64,000 bases of DNA from Yersinia entomophaga (GTDB taxonomy: Bacteria; Pseudomonadota; Gammaproteobacteria; Enterobacterales; Enterobacteriaceae), in NCBI RefSeq assembly GCF_001656035.1, contig NZ_CP010029.1:234410-298409 (forward strand), given 5' to 3'. The position numbers were made by a program, and so were the translations under genes. Positions 37,138-47,821 of this stretch are shown here, piece by piece. How positions within the stretch are numbered: position 1 is the first letter of the stretch; the number at the start of each line of letters is the position of its first letter. The notes below the pieces were generated by a model. The model saw nothing but the letters and a program-made list of their open reading frames with translations. It did not search any database and was not told the DNA's origin.

Positions 37138-39827
37138 ATGTCCTCAGGATTAACGTTATCCATATCTGGTGGAACCTCCAATGGCAGGACAAAATGGAAA
37201 ACAGCACCGCCGTTTTGGCCTTTCTCTGCCCAGATTCTCCCACCGTGAACATCAATAATGGCACGGCAAATGGCTAACCCCAAGCCCACGCCGGGAATGG
37301 CCGACTCTTTATTGCCACGGGAGAATTTATCAAAAATAAGCTGCTCTTGCCCACCGGTAATACCAGGCCCGTTATCCCAGACTTCCACATTCAGCCATTC
37401 TTCCTGAACTTTGGCGCGAATGCCTAGGGTTGCGCTCGGTCCGGCATATTTATGAGCATTTTCCAATAGGTTGATAAAGACCCGCTCCAGCAGACTGCCA
37501 TCACAATTAATCAGTACCATTTCACTGGGTAAATCCAGCTCGATAAGATGAGAACTGAGCGTTGTTTCCAGCATGTGCAGCGCGCTGCCGACGATTTCTT
37601 CCAACGATTGCCATTCTTTCCGCAGGTTAAAACCGCCGGATTGAATCCGCGCCATATCCAGCAAATTATTAACCAATCGAGTGGTGCTAAGCACCTGTTG
37701 ACGAATCTGGCTGGCCTGCGGCGCGTGGCGGGAACCTTCAGCCGCTAAGTCCAAGGTCAGGATTTCGGCCTGCCCGAATAATACGGTTAACGGAGTGCGT
37801 AAATCGTGGGAAAGCGCCGCCAGCAGGGAATTTCGCAGTTGTTCGCGCTCTGCGTCCAGTTTGGCGACTTCGGCGGTACGGGCCAGATGCAGACGCTCCA
37901 GCGCGTTGGCTATCAGGCTGGTAAAGGTTTGTAGCAAACGCTGCTGCTCTGGCACCATCAATTGCCGTAGGTTGGCCGGTTCAATCGCCAGCACGCCGAA
38001 GGTTTGTTTTGAGGTGGTCAGTGGCAACAGTTGATAAGGTACGCCGGGCAGGGTATCGGTACCTGCGCCTGCGGGAGCACCGTGATCGAAACTCCAGCGG
38101 GCAATGGCTTCATCCACCGAAAAAATATTGCCGTCTTCGGTGCCAATTTGGTGTAATCGCCCGTCTTCCTGCGGCAGCAACAGGCCAGTTTTGGCCTGAA
38201 AACTGCTGGAAAGAAAGTGGCGGCTGGTTTTGGCAATGTCAACGCAGCTTAATGCGCGGCTCAGGCCGCGGGACATCTCATACAAATGTCTGGCTCGTTG
38301 CTCGCGATAACGGGCGATGCGCGCCTGATAGCGTACGCCGGCGGTTAGATTCCCCACGACGATGCCGACAATCAACATCACGCCAAAAGTGACCAGATAT
38401 TGCACATCAGTCACCGCCAGCGACCAGTGGGGTTGGACAAAGAACAGATCGAAACTGGCGACGTTTAGTACGGCAGCCAGCACAGACGGCCAGCGCCCGT
38501 AAAACAGCGCAATGATCACCACGCCGAGCAGATAAACCATCACCAGATTCGCCTGATCAAATCCGGGGATCAGCCACTGAGATAAAATAGTGATCAGTGC
38601 ACACAGCCCGATCGCGGCCGCGCAGCCTTGTAGCTGCATGCGCCATTTTTCGCTAAAACTGCGTGTATCATTTTCTTTGGCCGCCGCAGGTTGATGGTCA
38701 TTTTCCAATGCGACAATCACCAAATCCAGATCCGGCCCCAGCTTGCCCAGTCGATCGCCAAAACTGCCGCGCAGTTTCCAGCGTTGCTCGCTGCGGCGAC
38801 CAATAATGATTTTCCCCAGATTGTGATCGCGAGCGTAACGTAGAATCGCCCGTTCTTCACAAGGATCGGAAAGGGTAGCGGTTTCCGCGCCTAATTCTTG
38901 CGCCAGCTTCAAGGCGCGTAGGATGGCTCGGCGTTTCGCTTCCGGCAATGCGTGGAGACGTGGCGTCTCTACGTAGACCGCGTGCCAGATACAGCCGAGA
39001 CGAGCCGCCAAACGCGCTGCGGTGCGCACCAGCTTCTCATTACCGACATTGTGGCCGATACACAGCAAAATCGCATCGCGGGTGTGCCAAACGCGCTCGC
39101 GGCCTTGGGTATCCCGAAAGGCGCGCATTTGGTCGTCCACCCGATCGGCGGTACGACGTAGCGCCAGCTCGCGCAGAGCGATCAGATTACCTTTGCGGAA
39201 AAAATGTTCGATGGCACGTTCGGCCTGACCGGAAATATACACTTTGCCTTCGTTCAGGCGGCGGCGTAGGTCATCCGGTGGCAGATCCACCAGTACGACT
39301 TCCGTGGCTTCATCGAACATATGATCGGGAATCGTTTCCCGCACGCGAATACCGGTCACGCCGCCTACGACGTCATTCAGGCTTTCCAGATGCTGTACAT
39401 TGACGGTAGTCAGCACATCAATGCCTGAATCCAGCAATTCTTCCACATCCTGCCAGCGTTTGGGATGGCGCGAACCGTTGGCGTTACTGTGCGCCAGTTC
39501 ATCCATCAGAATCAGCGCCGGATGACGCGCCAGCGCCGCATCCAGATCAAATTCGCGTACCTGGCGATTGCGATGAGCAATACGCTTGAGCGGTAGCTGA
39601 TCTAACCCTTCCAGCAGCGCGGCGGTTTCACTGCGACCATGGGTTTCTACCACGCCAACCAGCACATCCAGCCCTTGAGCACGCAGGCGCTGCGCCTCTT
39701 GCAGCATGGCGTAGGTTTTCCCTACTCCGGCGCAGGCACCAAAGAAGACCTTGAGCTTGCCGCGTGGTTTTTCGTTCGCCACTGCCAGCAGACTATCGGG
39801 ATCTGGACGGATTGGTTCGGCATCCAC
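37134..39827 (-). CDS. kdpD: Potassium-limitation sensor histidine kinase
   Basis: The membrane sensor that phosphorylates KdpE under K+ limitation. The 897 residues run in order: KdpD ATP-binding domain (about 20-230, Walker A FFGACAGVGKTYAM), a USP-like domain (about 250-375), four closely spaced membrane helices (about 400-500), a GAF-like region, and the kinase core with H-box AALSHDLRTPLTVLFG and G-box motifs WDNGPGI and GVGLGLAIC. It is preceded by kdpC (12-base gap) and overlaps kdpE by four bases. Confidence 0.97.
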   Translation of the reverse strand: MDAEPIRPDPDSLLAVANEKPRGKLKVFFGACAGVGKTYAMLQEAQRLRAQGLDVLVGVVETHGRSETAALLEGLDQLPLKRIAHRNRQVREFDLDAALARHPALILMDELAHSNANGSRHPKRWQDVEELLDSGIDVLTTVNVQHLESLNDVVGGVTGIRVRETIPDHMFDEATEVVLVDLPPDDLRRRLNEGKVYISGQAERAIEHFFRKGNLIALRELALRRTADRVDDQMRAFRDTQGRERVWHTRDAILLCIGHNVGNEKLVRTAARLAARLGCIWHAVYVETPRLHALPEAKRRAILRALKLAQELGAETATLSDPCEERAILRYARDHNLGKIIIGRRSEQRWKLRGSFGDRLGKLGPDLDLVIVALENDHQPAAAKENDTRSFSEKWRMQLQGCAAAIGLCALITILSQWLIPGFDQANLVMVYLLGVVIIALFYGRWPSVLAAVLNVASFDLFFVQPHWSLAVTDVQYLVTFGVMLIVGIVVGNLTAGVRYQARIARYREQRARHLYEMSRGLSRALSCVDIAKTSRHFLSSSFQAKTGLLLPQEDGRLHQIGTEDGNIFSVDEAIARWSFDHGAPAGAGTDTLPGVPYQLLPLTTSKQTFGVLAIEPANLRQLMVPEQQRLLQTFTSLIANALERLHLARTAEVAKLDAEREQLRNSLLAALSHDLRTPLTVLFGQAEILTLDLAAEGSRHAPQASQIRQQVLSTTRLVNNLLDMARIQSGGFNLRKEWQSLEEIVGSALHMLETTLSSHLIELDLPSEMVLINCDGSLLERVFINLLENAHKYAGPSATLGIRAKVQEEWLNVEVWDNGPGITGGQEQLIFDKFSRGNKESAIPGVGLGLAICRAIIDVHGGRIWAEKGQNGGAVFHFVLPLEVPPDMDNVNPEDM

Positions 39828-39839
39828 GGTGATTTTTCC

Positions 39840-40424
39840 TTATTGTTTTAGCGGTTTAACGTTATCCAGTGCCATATTCAGTATCAGCACGTTCACCACG
39901 CTTTCTCCGAGGAAGTTCGGAACCGATTTCTGCTCATTTTTTGCGATGAGATCCTGCACTTCGGATAATGTTAACTGGCGGGCTTTAGCCACGCGATTAG
40001 CCTGATAATAGGCGGCTTCCAGCGATATTTGCGGATCGAGACCGCTACCGGAGGCGGTAACCAAATCCACCGGAACCGGGCCGGTTTGATCTGGGTTAGC
40101 CAAACGCAGTGCTTTAATCCGTTCGTTAATCTCGGCATCCAGTGCTGGGTTGCTAATAGCTAAATTACTGCCGCCGGATGACAGAGCATTATAAGGTATA
40201 TCCGATGTGGCCGATGGGCGACCACTAAAATATCCCGGTTGAGTAAACTGCTGACCAATCAGTGTCGAACCGACCGCTTCGCCGCCCAGCGTTGCCAGAG
40301 AACCATGGGCTTTATCGCTAAAAATAACCTGAGCCAAACCGGTAGTCAGTAATGGATAGGCGATACCGGTGATCAGGGTTAATAAAATCACTAAAATCAG
40401 TGACGGACGCAGATAAGACATCAT
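39840..40424 (-). CDS. kdpC: Potassium-transporting ATPase subunit C
   Basis: Single-span subunit of the KdpFABC pump that stabilises ATP binding to KdpB. The product is 194 residues from ATG 40424, which follows GAGG; the next codon is also ATG. The frame is open six codons upstream. The N-terminal membrane helix is followed by the conserved GSTLIGQQFTQPGYFSGRPS and SGSGLDPQISLEAA segments. It lies between kdpB (58-base gap) and kdpD. Confidence 0.96.
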   Translation of the reverse strand: MMSYLRPSLILVILLTLITGIAYPLLTTGLAQVIFSDKAHGSLATLGGEAVGSTLIGQQFTQPGYFSGRPSATSDIPYNALSSGGSNLAISNPALDAEINERIKALRLANPDQTGPVPVDLVTASGSGLDPQISLEAAYYQANRVAKARQLTLSEVQDLIAKNEQKSVPNFLGESVVNVLILNMALDNVKPLKQ

Positions 40425-40482
40425 AAAAACCTCGTTATTCACGCAGGCCGGACGCAGTGTCCGGCAGCCATTAAGCGCTCGT

Positions 40483-42549
40483 TCAACCCATATTCAGCGC
40501 GGTTAACACCAAATCGATCAGTTTGATCCCGACAAAAGGCACTAATAAACCGCCTAAGCCGTAGATCCATAAATTTCGACGCAACAAAGCCGCAGCGCTC
40601 ATCGCTTTATAACTGACGCCTTTTAACGCCAGTGGAATCAGAAACACAATCACTAAGGCGTTGAAAATTACCGCCGATAGAATGGCGGAAGACGGGGAGT
40701 GCAATTGCATCACGTTTAACGCATTCAACTGCGGGTAAGTGGCAGCGAAAGCGGCCGGAATAATGGCAAAATATTTCGCTACATCGTTGGCAATACTAAA
40801 GGTCGTCAGGGAACCGCGAGTCATCAGCATTTGTTTACCGATGTGTACAACCTCAATCAGTTTGGTCGGATTGGAGTCTAAATCCACCATATTGCCCGCT
40901 TCTTTCGCTGCCTGCGTCCCTGAGTTCATCGCCACCGCGACATCGGCCTGTGCCAGCGCCGGCGCGTCATTGGTACCGTCGCCGGTCATCGCGACCAGAC
41001 GACCTTCTCCCTGATATTGACGAATCAGCGCCAGCTTGGCTTCCGGCGTGGCTTCGGCCAGAAAATCATCTACCCCGGCTTCGGCGGCAATGGCTGCGGC
41101 GGTCAGACGGTTATCGCCGGTAATCATCACGGTTTTGATGCCCATTTTGCGTAATTCGGCAAAACGCTCTTTAATCCCGCCTTTGACGATATCTTTCAAC
41201 GCGACGACACCCAAAACCCGAGCGCCCTCTGCGACGACCAACGGCGTGCCGCCGGTTTTCGCTACGCTTTCAACCAAATCGTCCACGGCGCGTGGGAAAT
41301 GGCCATTATTCGACTCCACGTGGCGACGAATGGCATCTACCGCGCCTTTGCGAATCATTCTATCCTGCACGTTTACGCCGCTCATGCGGGTTTGGGCAGA
41401 GAAGGGGACAAAGGTTGCATTCAAGGCATGAATATCACGCTCCCGCAAATTAAAGCGCTGTTTCGCCAGCACGACGATACTGCGGCCTTCTGGCGTTTCA
41501 TCGGCTAAAGAAGATAGCTGGGCGGCGTCTGCCAATTGCTGTTCGGTAACGCCGGGTGCAGGCAGGAATTCCGAAGCCTGACGGTTGCCCAATGTGATGG
41601 TGCCGGTTTTATCCAGCAACAGCACATCGACATCGCCAGCGGCTTCCACCGCGCGCCCGCTGGTGGCTATCACGTTGGCACCCAGCATCCGGCTCATGCC
41701 GGCTACCCCAATGGCTGATAACAGGCCGCCGATGGTGGTTGGAATCAAACACACCAGCAACGCTACCAGAACGGTAATGGTTACCGGACTGCCAGCCTGA
41801 TTAGCTTCCACACTAAATAATGAGAAGGGAAACAGCGTAGCCGTTGCCAGCAAAAACACGATGGTTAAGGCCACCAGTAAAATGGTCAAAGCCACTTCAT
41901 TTGGTGTTTTACGCCGTTTTGCTCCTTCCACCATCGCTATCATGCGATCGAGGAAAGTCTCGCCGGGATTGACGCTGCACTCGACTACCAACCAATCGGA
42001 CAGCACGCGAGTCCCGCCGGTAACGGAGGAGAAATCGCCGCCGGATTCGCGAATAACCGGAGCAGATTCGCCGGTAATGGCGCTTTCATCCACCGATGCG
42101 CCACCTTCCAGCACTTCGCCATCGCAGGGGACGGTATCTCCGGCTTGTACTAGCACCAAATCGCCTTTTCGCAGGCTATCGGCGGATACTTTCTCCTGCG
42201 GCGCATCCGCGTGAGGAGCGCTAAGTTTTTTAGCCCAACTGGTTTTTTTTACCCCTCTCAGGCTTTCGGCCTGAGCCTTACTGCGGCCTTCTGCCAGCGC
42301 TTCGGCAAAGTTGGCAAACAGCACGGTAAACCAAAGCCAAAGGGCTACGTTACCGGTAAACATGGCGTTGCCGTCGGCTTGCCCGCTGAGAATCGCCAGC
42401 CAGATAGCGGTTGTCAACCAACTGCCTAGGTACACCACGAACATTACCGGGTTACGCCATTGGGTACGCGGGTCCAATTTTTTCACTGCATCAATCAGTG
42501 CGGTGCGAACCAGTGCGGGCTCAAAGAGTGCGCGTTGTTTGCGAGTCAT
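40483..42549 (-). CDS. kdpB: Potassium-transporting P-type ATPase subunit B
   Basis: The ATP-hydrolysing subunit of the high-affinity K+ pump. It is a 688-residue P-type ATPase with the phosphorylation motif [13 protein letters not shown], the actuator TGESAPV, the hinge [17 protein letters not shown], and the transmembrane [17 protein letters not shown] segment. Length is near the E. coli 682. It is second in the catalytic block after kdpA, with a 50-base gap. Confidence 0.98.
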   Translation of the reverse strand: MTRKQRALFEPALVRTALIDAVKKLDPRTQWRNPVMFVVYLGSWLTTAIWLAILSGQADGNAMFTGNVALWLWFTVLFANFAEALAEGRSKAQAESLRGVKKTSWAKKLSAPHADAPQEKVSADSLRKGDLVLVQAGDTVPCDGEVLEGGASVDESAITGESAPVIRESGGDFSSVTGGTRVLSDWLVVECSVNPGETFLDRMIAMVEGAKRRKTPNEVALTILLVALTIVFLLATATLFPFSLFSVEANQAGSPVTITVLVALLVCLIPTTIGGLLSAIGVAGMSRMLGANVIATSGRAVEAAGDVDVLLLDKTGTITLGNRQASEFLPAPGVTEQQLADAAQLSSLADETPEGRSIVVLAKQRFNLRERDIHALNATFVPFSAQTRMSGVNVQDRMIRKGAVDAIRRHVESNNGHFPRAVDDLVESVAKTGGTPLVVAEGARVLGVVALKDIVKGGIKERFAELRKMGIKTVMITGDNRLTAAAIAAEAGVDDFLAEATPEAKLALIRQYQGEGRLVAMTGDGTNDAPALAQADVAVAMNSGTQAAKEAGNMVDLDSNPTKLIEVVHIGKQMLMTRGSLTTFSIANDVAKYFAIIPAAFAATYPQLNALNVMQLHSPSSAILSAVIFNALVIVFLIPLALKGVSYKAMSAAALLRRNLWIYGLGGLLVPFVGIKLIDLVLTALNMG

Positions 42550-42599
42550 ATGTGTTCTCTCTCTACAACCGAATCGTTGTTAACATTATTTATTAATAA

Positions 42600-44288
42600 T
42601 CAGCGTGTTAACCAAACTTTCAGATGTTCAGCGACCGGCCCTAATGCCAGTGCAGGAATAAAGGTCAGAGCGCCAACCAACATCACGGTACCGACCAACA
42701 GACCAACAAACAGCGGACCTGAAGTTGGTAACGTGCCGTTCCCCGCCGGTTGACGTTTTTTCGCCGCCAGCGATCCCGCGATAGCCAGAACCGGTAAAAT
42801 GACGCCAAAGCGGCCGATGAACATCGCCAGCGCCAATAACAGGTTATAGAACGGGGTATTGACGCTCAGGCCAGCGAAGGCGCTGCCATTGTTGTTAGCC
42901 GCCGATGACAGGGCGTACAGCACTTCACTGAAACCATGAGCGCCCGGATTAAGAATTCCTGCTCGCCCGGCGTCGGTGTTCAGTGCCAGCGCGGTGCCTA
43001 GCAGTACCACGGTCGGCGTGACCAGAATGGCCAGTGCGGTCATTTTCATATCGAACACATCGATTTTTTTACCCAGATATTCCGGCGTGCGGCCAATCAT
43101 CAGCCCGGCGATAAACACCGTCAGCAGCACAAACAGCAGCATCCCGTATAAGCCAGAGCCAACGCCGCCGAACACCACTTCGCCAATTTGCATCAGCCAC
43201 ATCGGCACCATGCCGCCCAGCGCGGTAAAGGAGTCATGCATAGCGTTAACCGCCCCACACGACGCGGCTGTGGTTACTACGGCGTACATACTGGACGACA
43301 GAATCCCGAAGCGGCTTTCTTTACCTTCCATATTGATATTGCTGTCAGCGCCGAGCAGGGTAAGGTGCGGGTTGCCTGTCAGTTCGGCGTACATCACTAC
43401 AGCGACAGCAGTGATGAAAATCAGTGACATAGCCCAAATCAGCGCATGACCCTGGCGGTTATCTCCCACTACCTGACCAAAAGCAAAACACAGGGCACAG
43501 GGAATAAGGAAAATTGCCAGCATTTGCACAAAATTGCTGAAAGCGGTTGGGTTTTCAAACGGATGAGCGGAGTTGGCGCCAAAGAAACCGCCGCCGTTGG
43601 TGCCGAGCATTTTAATCGCTTCCTGTGAAGCCACTGGCCCCATCGGTAGGATCTGTTTTGCTCCCTCTAGCGTTGTAACGTGTTGGTAAGCATCAAAATT
43701 CTGTAAAACGCCTTGGCTGACAAAAATCAGCGCGATAATCAGAGAAAGGGGCAATAGCACGTATAGAGTAATGCGCAGAATATCAACCCAGGCATTACCT
43801 AGTGTGTTGGAAGAATGGCGGGCGAAGGCGCGAATCAACGCAAAAGCCACGGTGATACCCGTTGCGGCAGACAGGAAGTTTTGCACCGTCAAACCGGCCA
43901 TTTGGCTGAGATAACTGAGCGTATTCTCTCCGCTGTAGGCCTGCCAGTTGGTATTCGTGACAAAACTGACGGTGGTATTTAACGCTAACTGCCAGGACAT
44001 CCCCGGTAAATGTTGAGGATTTAGAGGCAGAGCGCCCTGAGACATTAATAATGTGAATAAAAATATTCCACCAATCAGATTAAAGAATAAAATAGCCAGC
44101 GCGTATTGCCAGGCATTCATTTCTTCATTTTTTACGCCGCTACAGCGCCAGATAGCGGCTTCCATACGCTGTAATCGCGGGAATGGTTCGCCTTCGATTA
44201 GCCGCGCCAAAAAACCACCCAGCGGGCGTGAAAGAACCAGTAGCACCAATAAGAAACTGGCGATAAGCAGGAAAGCTGACGCAGCCAT
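42600..44288 (-). CDS. kdpA: Potassium-transporting ATPase subunit A
   Basis: The K+-channel-like subunit of KdpFABC, 562 residues, with about ten membrane spans. Four degenerate selectivity-filter P loops are recognisable, for example [43 protein letters not shown] and [13 protein letters not shown]. The start codon immediately follows the kdpF stop with no gap, so translation is coupled. Confidence 0.98.
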   Translation of the reverse strand: MAASAFLLIASFLLVLLVLSRPLGGFLARLIEGEPFPRLQRMEAAIWRCSGVKNEEMNAWQYALAILFFNLIGGIFLFTLLMSQGALPLNPQHLPGMSWQLALNTTVSFVTNTNWQAYSGENTLSYLSQMAGLTVQNFLSAATGITVAFALIRAFARHSSNTLGNAWVDILRITLYVLLPLSLIIALIFVSQGVLQNFDAYQHVTTLEGAKQILPMGPVASQEAIKMLGTNGGGFFGANSAHPFENPTAFSNFVQMLAIFLIPCALCFAFGQVVGDNRQGHALIWAMSLIFITAVAVVMYAELTGNPHLTLLGADSNINMEGKESRFGILSSSMYAVVTTAASCGAVNAMHDSFTALGGMVPMWLMQIGEVVFGGVGSGLYGMLLFVLLTVFIAGLMIGRTPEYLGKKIDVFDMKMTALAILVTPTVVLLGTALALNTDAGRAGILNPGAHGFSEVLYALSSAANNNGSAFAGLSVNTPFYNLLLALAMFIGRFGVILPVLAIAGSLAAKKRQPAGNGTLPTSGPLFVGLLVGTVMLVGALTFIPALALGPVAEHLKVWLTR

Positions 44289-44378
44289 TTAAAAGTCCTC
44301 CGCATTAAATAAGGCGTATACCAAATAGCCCAGAAGCAACAGGACCAGCAACGCACCAACAACGATGCTGAAACTCAC
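44289..44378 (-). CDS. kdpF: Potassium-transporting ATPase small subunit F
   Basis: A 29-residue membrane peptide reading MSFSIVVGALLVLLLLGYLV then YALFNAEDF, nearly identical in pattern to E. coli KdpF (LLLGYLVYALINAE). The start is GTG at 44378, preceded by GGAGGTG four bases away. The TAA stop abuts the kdpA ATG. It is a single transmembrane helix that stabilises the KdpABC complex and is easily missed because of its size. Confidence 0.95.
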   Translation of the reverse strand: MSFSIVVGALLVLLLLGYLVYALFNAEDF

Positions 44379-44851
44379 GGGACACCTCCACAGGTGATGT
44401 TTTTTGATAACAGCAGGTTACGGAGTCATAAATATAGTTACTGATAAAAAATCCGCATTGTGTGTAAAAAAAACGTAAAAATGGTCAAAAAAGGTTCATA
44501 AAGTGACGTTAATTTAGGCGGTGAGTTTGTGGTAGAGATACTTTGAGTTCGAAGAAAACAGGAATGCTAATTTCATGCTCATAACGTTATCAATCTCGCA
44601 ACTAAAATAGCCACAAGATAACTAAAGGTTAGTTTTAAATTAACCTTAATGTAACAAAATTACGGAAGATGACGATAATTTGTGTTTTTCGTGCCTTTTA
44701 GTGGTCGGATGAGTGGTAAACTTTCATTCAATGCGGTAAAATTTTGTTCAGTTTCCAAATTCACTTGTTTATTTCTAGCGCCAAGCTGTAAAACTGACCC
44801 AGAGTTGATAGTGGTCTGCCTAACAGAACGGCGCTTTTAAGGAGGATCGCT
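44379..44851. other. Divergent kdpF - ybfA intergenic region
   Basis: About 470 AT-rich bases. It contains the candidate KdpE site at 44461-44483 and must hold the kdpFABC and ybfA promoters. No gene is seen. Confidence 0.6.
44461..44483 (-). promoter_or_regulatory. Candidate KdpE-binding site upstream of kdpF
   Basis: On the minus strand CCATTTTTACGTTTTTTTTA followed by CAC closely resembles the T-rich E. coli KdpE box (TTTATACTTTTTTTACACC). It lies 83-105 bases upstream of the kdpF start, as expected for an activator site. Confidence 0.65.
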
Positions 44852-45058
44852 ATGTCTATGTACAATGTATATCCATTGCATCAGGTTCTCCTGCGCCGCT
44901 GCGCAGTAATCCTGATGGGTGTTTTGGCTTTGCCAGTGATGTTATTCCGCCGTGACCGTGCTCGTTTTTACAGCTATTTGCACCGCGTTTGGGCGAAAAC
45001 CAGCGATAAACCAGTATGGTTAGCGCAGTCTGAATTAGCCGCTCGGGATTTCTACTGA
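44852..45058 (+). CDS. ybfA: YbfA family (DUF2517) small membrane protein
   Basis: A 68-residue protein with one hydrophobic helix ([15 protein letters not shown]) and a basic C-terminal half, [20 protein letters not shown], nearly identical to E. coli YbfA. The function is unknown. GGAGGA precedes the ATG by five bases. It diverges from kdpF, as in E. coli, and has its own strong terminator. Confidence 0.93.
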   Translation: MSMYNVYPLHQVLLRRCAVILMGVLALPVMLFRRDRARFYSYLHRVWAKTSDKPVWLAQSELAARDFY

Positions 45059-45085
45059 GTTAATTAGAATCCCGGTGTGAAATCG

Positions 45086-45124
45086 AATGCCAGTCAGTGC
45101 ACGCTGACTGGCATTTGTTTTTTT
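45086..45124 (+). terminator. Terminator of ybfA
   Basis: AATGCCAGTCAG and CTGACTGGCATT form a perfect 12-bp stem with loop TGCACG, followed by TTTGTTTTTTT. Confidence 0.93.
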
Positions 45125-45349
45125 GGCTTCCCAATAATACGGTTCACGAGTGCCCGGCGGCGCTGGCTTTACTCACACACTCTCCCCTCATCAAGCCGAT
45201 ATTTACCTCGCCTTAGGGTTATTTCACGCAATAACAGTTATGCTTAAAATTCATAAGATTAAAAATTCTGATGCCAATGTGTATCATCGGGCCAGATAGC
45301 GTGATTTAACCAAACGTTTCTTGAATTTATTGAATGTCGGGAGTGAACT

Positions 45350-46303
45350 ATGAGCGAAAAAATCCCCGTAGGTATCAGCGCCTGCCTGCTCGGCAGCAAG
45401 GTACGTTTTGACGGTGGGCATAAACGGCTGGACTTCGCTACAGAAGAACTGGCTCCCTACGTCGAATTTGAACCCATTTGCCCAGAAATGGCCATTGGTT
45501 TGCCTTCTCCGCGTCCCGCTCTACGCTTGGTTCGCAAGCAGGATGACGTCCTGATCCGTACCAGCAATGACGCCAATCAGGATGTTACCGCCGCCATGCG
45601 TCGTTTTGCCGAGGAAAAGGTATCTCATCTCAGCCATTTGTGCGGCTATATTTTGTGCGCAAAATCTCCCAGCTGCGGAATGGAGCGGGTGAGGGTATAC
45701 AGCGAGAAAGGCGATTTTTCCAAGAAGGAGGGTACCGGAATTTTCGCTCAGGAATTGCTAAAACAGTTGCCCTGGCTACCGGTTGAGGAAGATGGTCGCC
45801 TGCACGATCCGCAACTGCGAGAGAATTTTGTCGAGCGTATCTACGCGCTGGCTGAGTTTAATTCTCTATGGAAGAAAGGGTTAACGCGCGGCAGCCTAAT
45901 GGCATTTCATAGTCGTTATAAACTTTCACTGCTCGCGCATTCTCAGCCTGAATATCGCCAGATCGGTCCTTTTGTCGCCGCAATGGATCAATGGGAATCA
46001 CTGGAAGATTTTGCTATTGAATATCGTAACCGTTTGATGCATTTGCTGGCACATAAAGCGACCCGCCGTAATCACACTAATGTCTTAATGCATGTACAAG
46101 GTTACTTCCGTCGACATTTAAATGCTGCTCAACGGCAAGAGTTGGCCCAGTTAATCGACCGCTACCGACAGGGTATGCAACCCTTATTAGCGCCAATAAC
46201 TCTGTTAAAACATTATATGGCTGAGTACCCGGATGCCTATCTGGCGCAACAGCGGTATTTTGAACCGTATCCGGAGGCGTTGAGGTTGCGCTACGGACAT
46301 TAA
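45350..46303 (+). CDS. ybgA: DUF523-DUF1722 fusion protein, long YbgA form
   Basis: A 317-residue protein with an N-terminal DUF523 domain (about 1-145) and a C-terminal DUF1722 domain (about 185-310). E. coli YbgA has only the latter. DUF523 contains three conserved cysteines in ISACLLGSKVRFDG, FEPICPEMAIGLP and AKSPSCGMERV, the pattern of TudS-type [4Fe-4S] thiouracil desulfidases. DUF1722 has GSLMAFHSRYKLSLLAHS. A cluster-dependent desulfidase role is inferred from the family; the DUF1722 role is unknown. It is followed by phrB after 66 bases, probably in one transcript. Confidence 0.92.
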   Translation: MSEKIPVGISACLLGSKVRFDGGHKRLDFATEELAPYVEFEPICPEMAIGLPSPRPALRLVRKQDDVLIRTSNDANQDVTAAMRRFAEEKVSHLSHLCGYILCAKSPSCGMERVRVYSEKGDFSKKEGTGIFAQELLKQLPWLPVEEDGRLHDPQLRENFVERIYALAEFNSLWKKGLTRGSLMAFHSRYKLSLLAHSQPEYRQIGPFVAAMDQWESLEDFAIEYRNRLMHLLAHKATRRNHTNVLMHVQGYFRRHLNAAQRQELAQLIDRYRQGMQPLLAPITLLKHYMAEYPDAYLAQQRYFEPYPEALRLRYGH

Positions 46304-46369
46304 GCGGTTGGTGATCGGCTGCTGTGTCTGTCTATTTGATTTTTAGATAATTTTATAAAAAGGAATGCC

Positions 46370-47806
46370 ATGACTACCCATTTGGTCTGGTTTCGCCACG
46401 ATTTGCGCGTTACCGATAATTTGGCCCTGCACGCGGCCTGTGAAGACCCGCAGGCGCAGGTGCAGGCCGTATTTATCGCTACGCCGGGGCAGTGGGCATC
46501 TCACGATATGGCGCCGCGGCAGGCCGCATTTATTCATCAAAACCTACAATTACTTCGACAGCAACTCGCGCTGCGTGGTATCCCATTGCATTACCATCAA
46601 TGCCATGATTTCGACGCTTCAGTAGACTGGTTAGCCAATCTTTGTATTGAACAACGCATTGATAAACTGCTTTATAATCATCAATATGAACTGAACGAAC
46701 GACTGCGGGATACGCAGCTGGAAGAAAAGCTTCGTGGGCAAGTCATCTGTCAGGGTTTCCATGACAGCCTGTTATTGCCGCCGGGAAGCGTTCTGACCGG
46801 CAACGGCGAAATGTATAAGGTTTACACCCCATTTCGCCGTGCTTTTATCCAGCGCTTGTTGATGACTGACTGCAACTGCGTGCCAGCCCCACAACCGCGG
46901 CAGTCGCCAATGGATGACTCATCTGCGCTCGCACCTTTTAATTATCCTGCAGCAGAAGTGGACGCTGAGCTCTTTCCCGCGGGAGAAGAGGCCGCTTTAC
47001 GCCGCCTTCGCCAATTTTGTCGCGAAACTGTGCAGGATTATCAGAAACAGCGAGATTTGCCGGCAGTTGACGGAACCAGCCAATTATCGCCTTATCTGGC
47101 TCTTGGCGTGCTGTCTCCGCGCCAATGTTTCAATCGACTGCGAGCAGAATGCCCCAACGTGCTGGACATGCCGGACGGTGGCGCATTCAATTGGCTTAAT
47201 GAATTGATCTGGCGAGAATTTTATCGCCATCTATTGGTGGCTTATCCGCGATTATGCCGAAATCGTCCGTTTATTGACTGGACGGATGAGGTACGATGGA
47301 ACCCTGCTGACGATAAGTTGCAAGCGTGGCAACAAGGCCTGACCGGCTATCCGATTGTGGATGCGGCGATGCGACAGCTAAATGCTACCGGGTGGATGCA
47401 TAATCGCTTGCGTATGATTACCGCCAGCTTTTTGGTCAAAGACCTGCTGCTGGATTGGCGTTTAGGCGAGCGGTATTTTATGTCTCAGTTGTTGGATGGC
47501 GATCTGGCTGCCAATAACGGGGGCTGGCAATGGGCCGCGTCAACGGGGACAGATTCTGCCCCGTATTTTCGTATTTTCAACCCCACGACTCAAGGGGAAC
47601 GGTTTGATAAACAAGGCACTTTTATCCGCCGTTGGCTACCGGAGTTAGCGGCGGTGCCGGAAAGTGATATTCACCAGCCTTGGCGTTGGGCGCAGTGGCA
47701 ACAGCCGCTTGATTACCCGCAGCCGATCGTCGATCACAAACAAGCCAGATTGGACACGTTGGCCGCATTTGAGGCCGCCAGACGGGAACATTCCCGCACA
47801 ACATAA
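46370..47806 (+). CDS. phrB: Deoxyribodipyrimidine photolyase
   Basis: Light-driven repair of cyclobutane pyrimidine dimers. The 478-residue class I photolyase has the N-terminal antenna domain (VWFRHDLRVTDN) and the C-terminal FAD domain (about 200-470), with the Trp-rich WLNELIWREFYRHLL, MRQLNATGWMHNRLRM and NNGGWQWAASTGTD. All usual FAD-contact segments are intact. It lies in the ybgA-phrB order of E. coli, followed after 15 bases by the cAMP phosphodiesterase gene. Confidence 0.97.
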   Translation: MTTHLVWFRHDLRVTDNLALHAACEDPQAQVQAVFIATPGQWASHDMAPRQAAFIHQNLQLLRQQLALRGIPLHYHQCHDFDASVDWLANLCIEQRIDKLLYNHQYELNERLRDTQLEEKLRGQVICQGFHDSLLLPPGSVLTGNGEMYKVYTPFRRAFIQRLLMTDCNCVPAPQPRQSPMDDSSALAPFNYPAAEVDAELFPAGEEAALRRLRQFCRETVQDYQKQRDLPAVDGTSQLSPYLALGVLSPRQCFNRLRAECPNVLDMPDGGAFNWLNELIWREFYRHLLVAYPRLCRNRPFIDWTDEVRWNPADDKLQAWQQGLTGYPIVDAAMRQLNATGWMHNRLRMITASFLVKDLLLDWRLGERYFMSQLLDGDLAANNGGWQWAASTGTDSAPYFRIFNPTTQGERFDKQGTFIRRWLPELAAVPESDIHQPWRWAQWQQPLDYPQPIVDHKQARLDTLAAFEAARREHSRTT

Positions 47807-47821
47807 CAACAAGGAGCCAGT

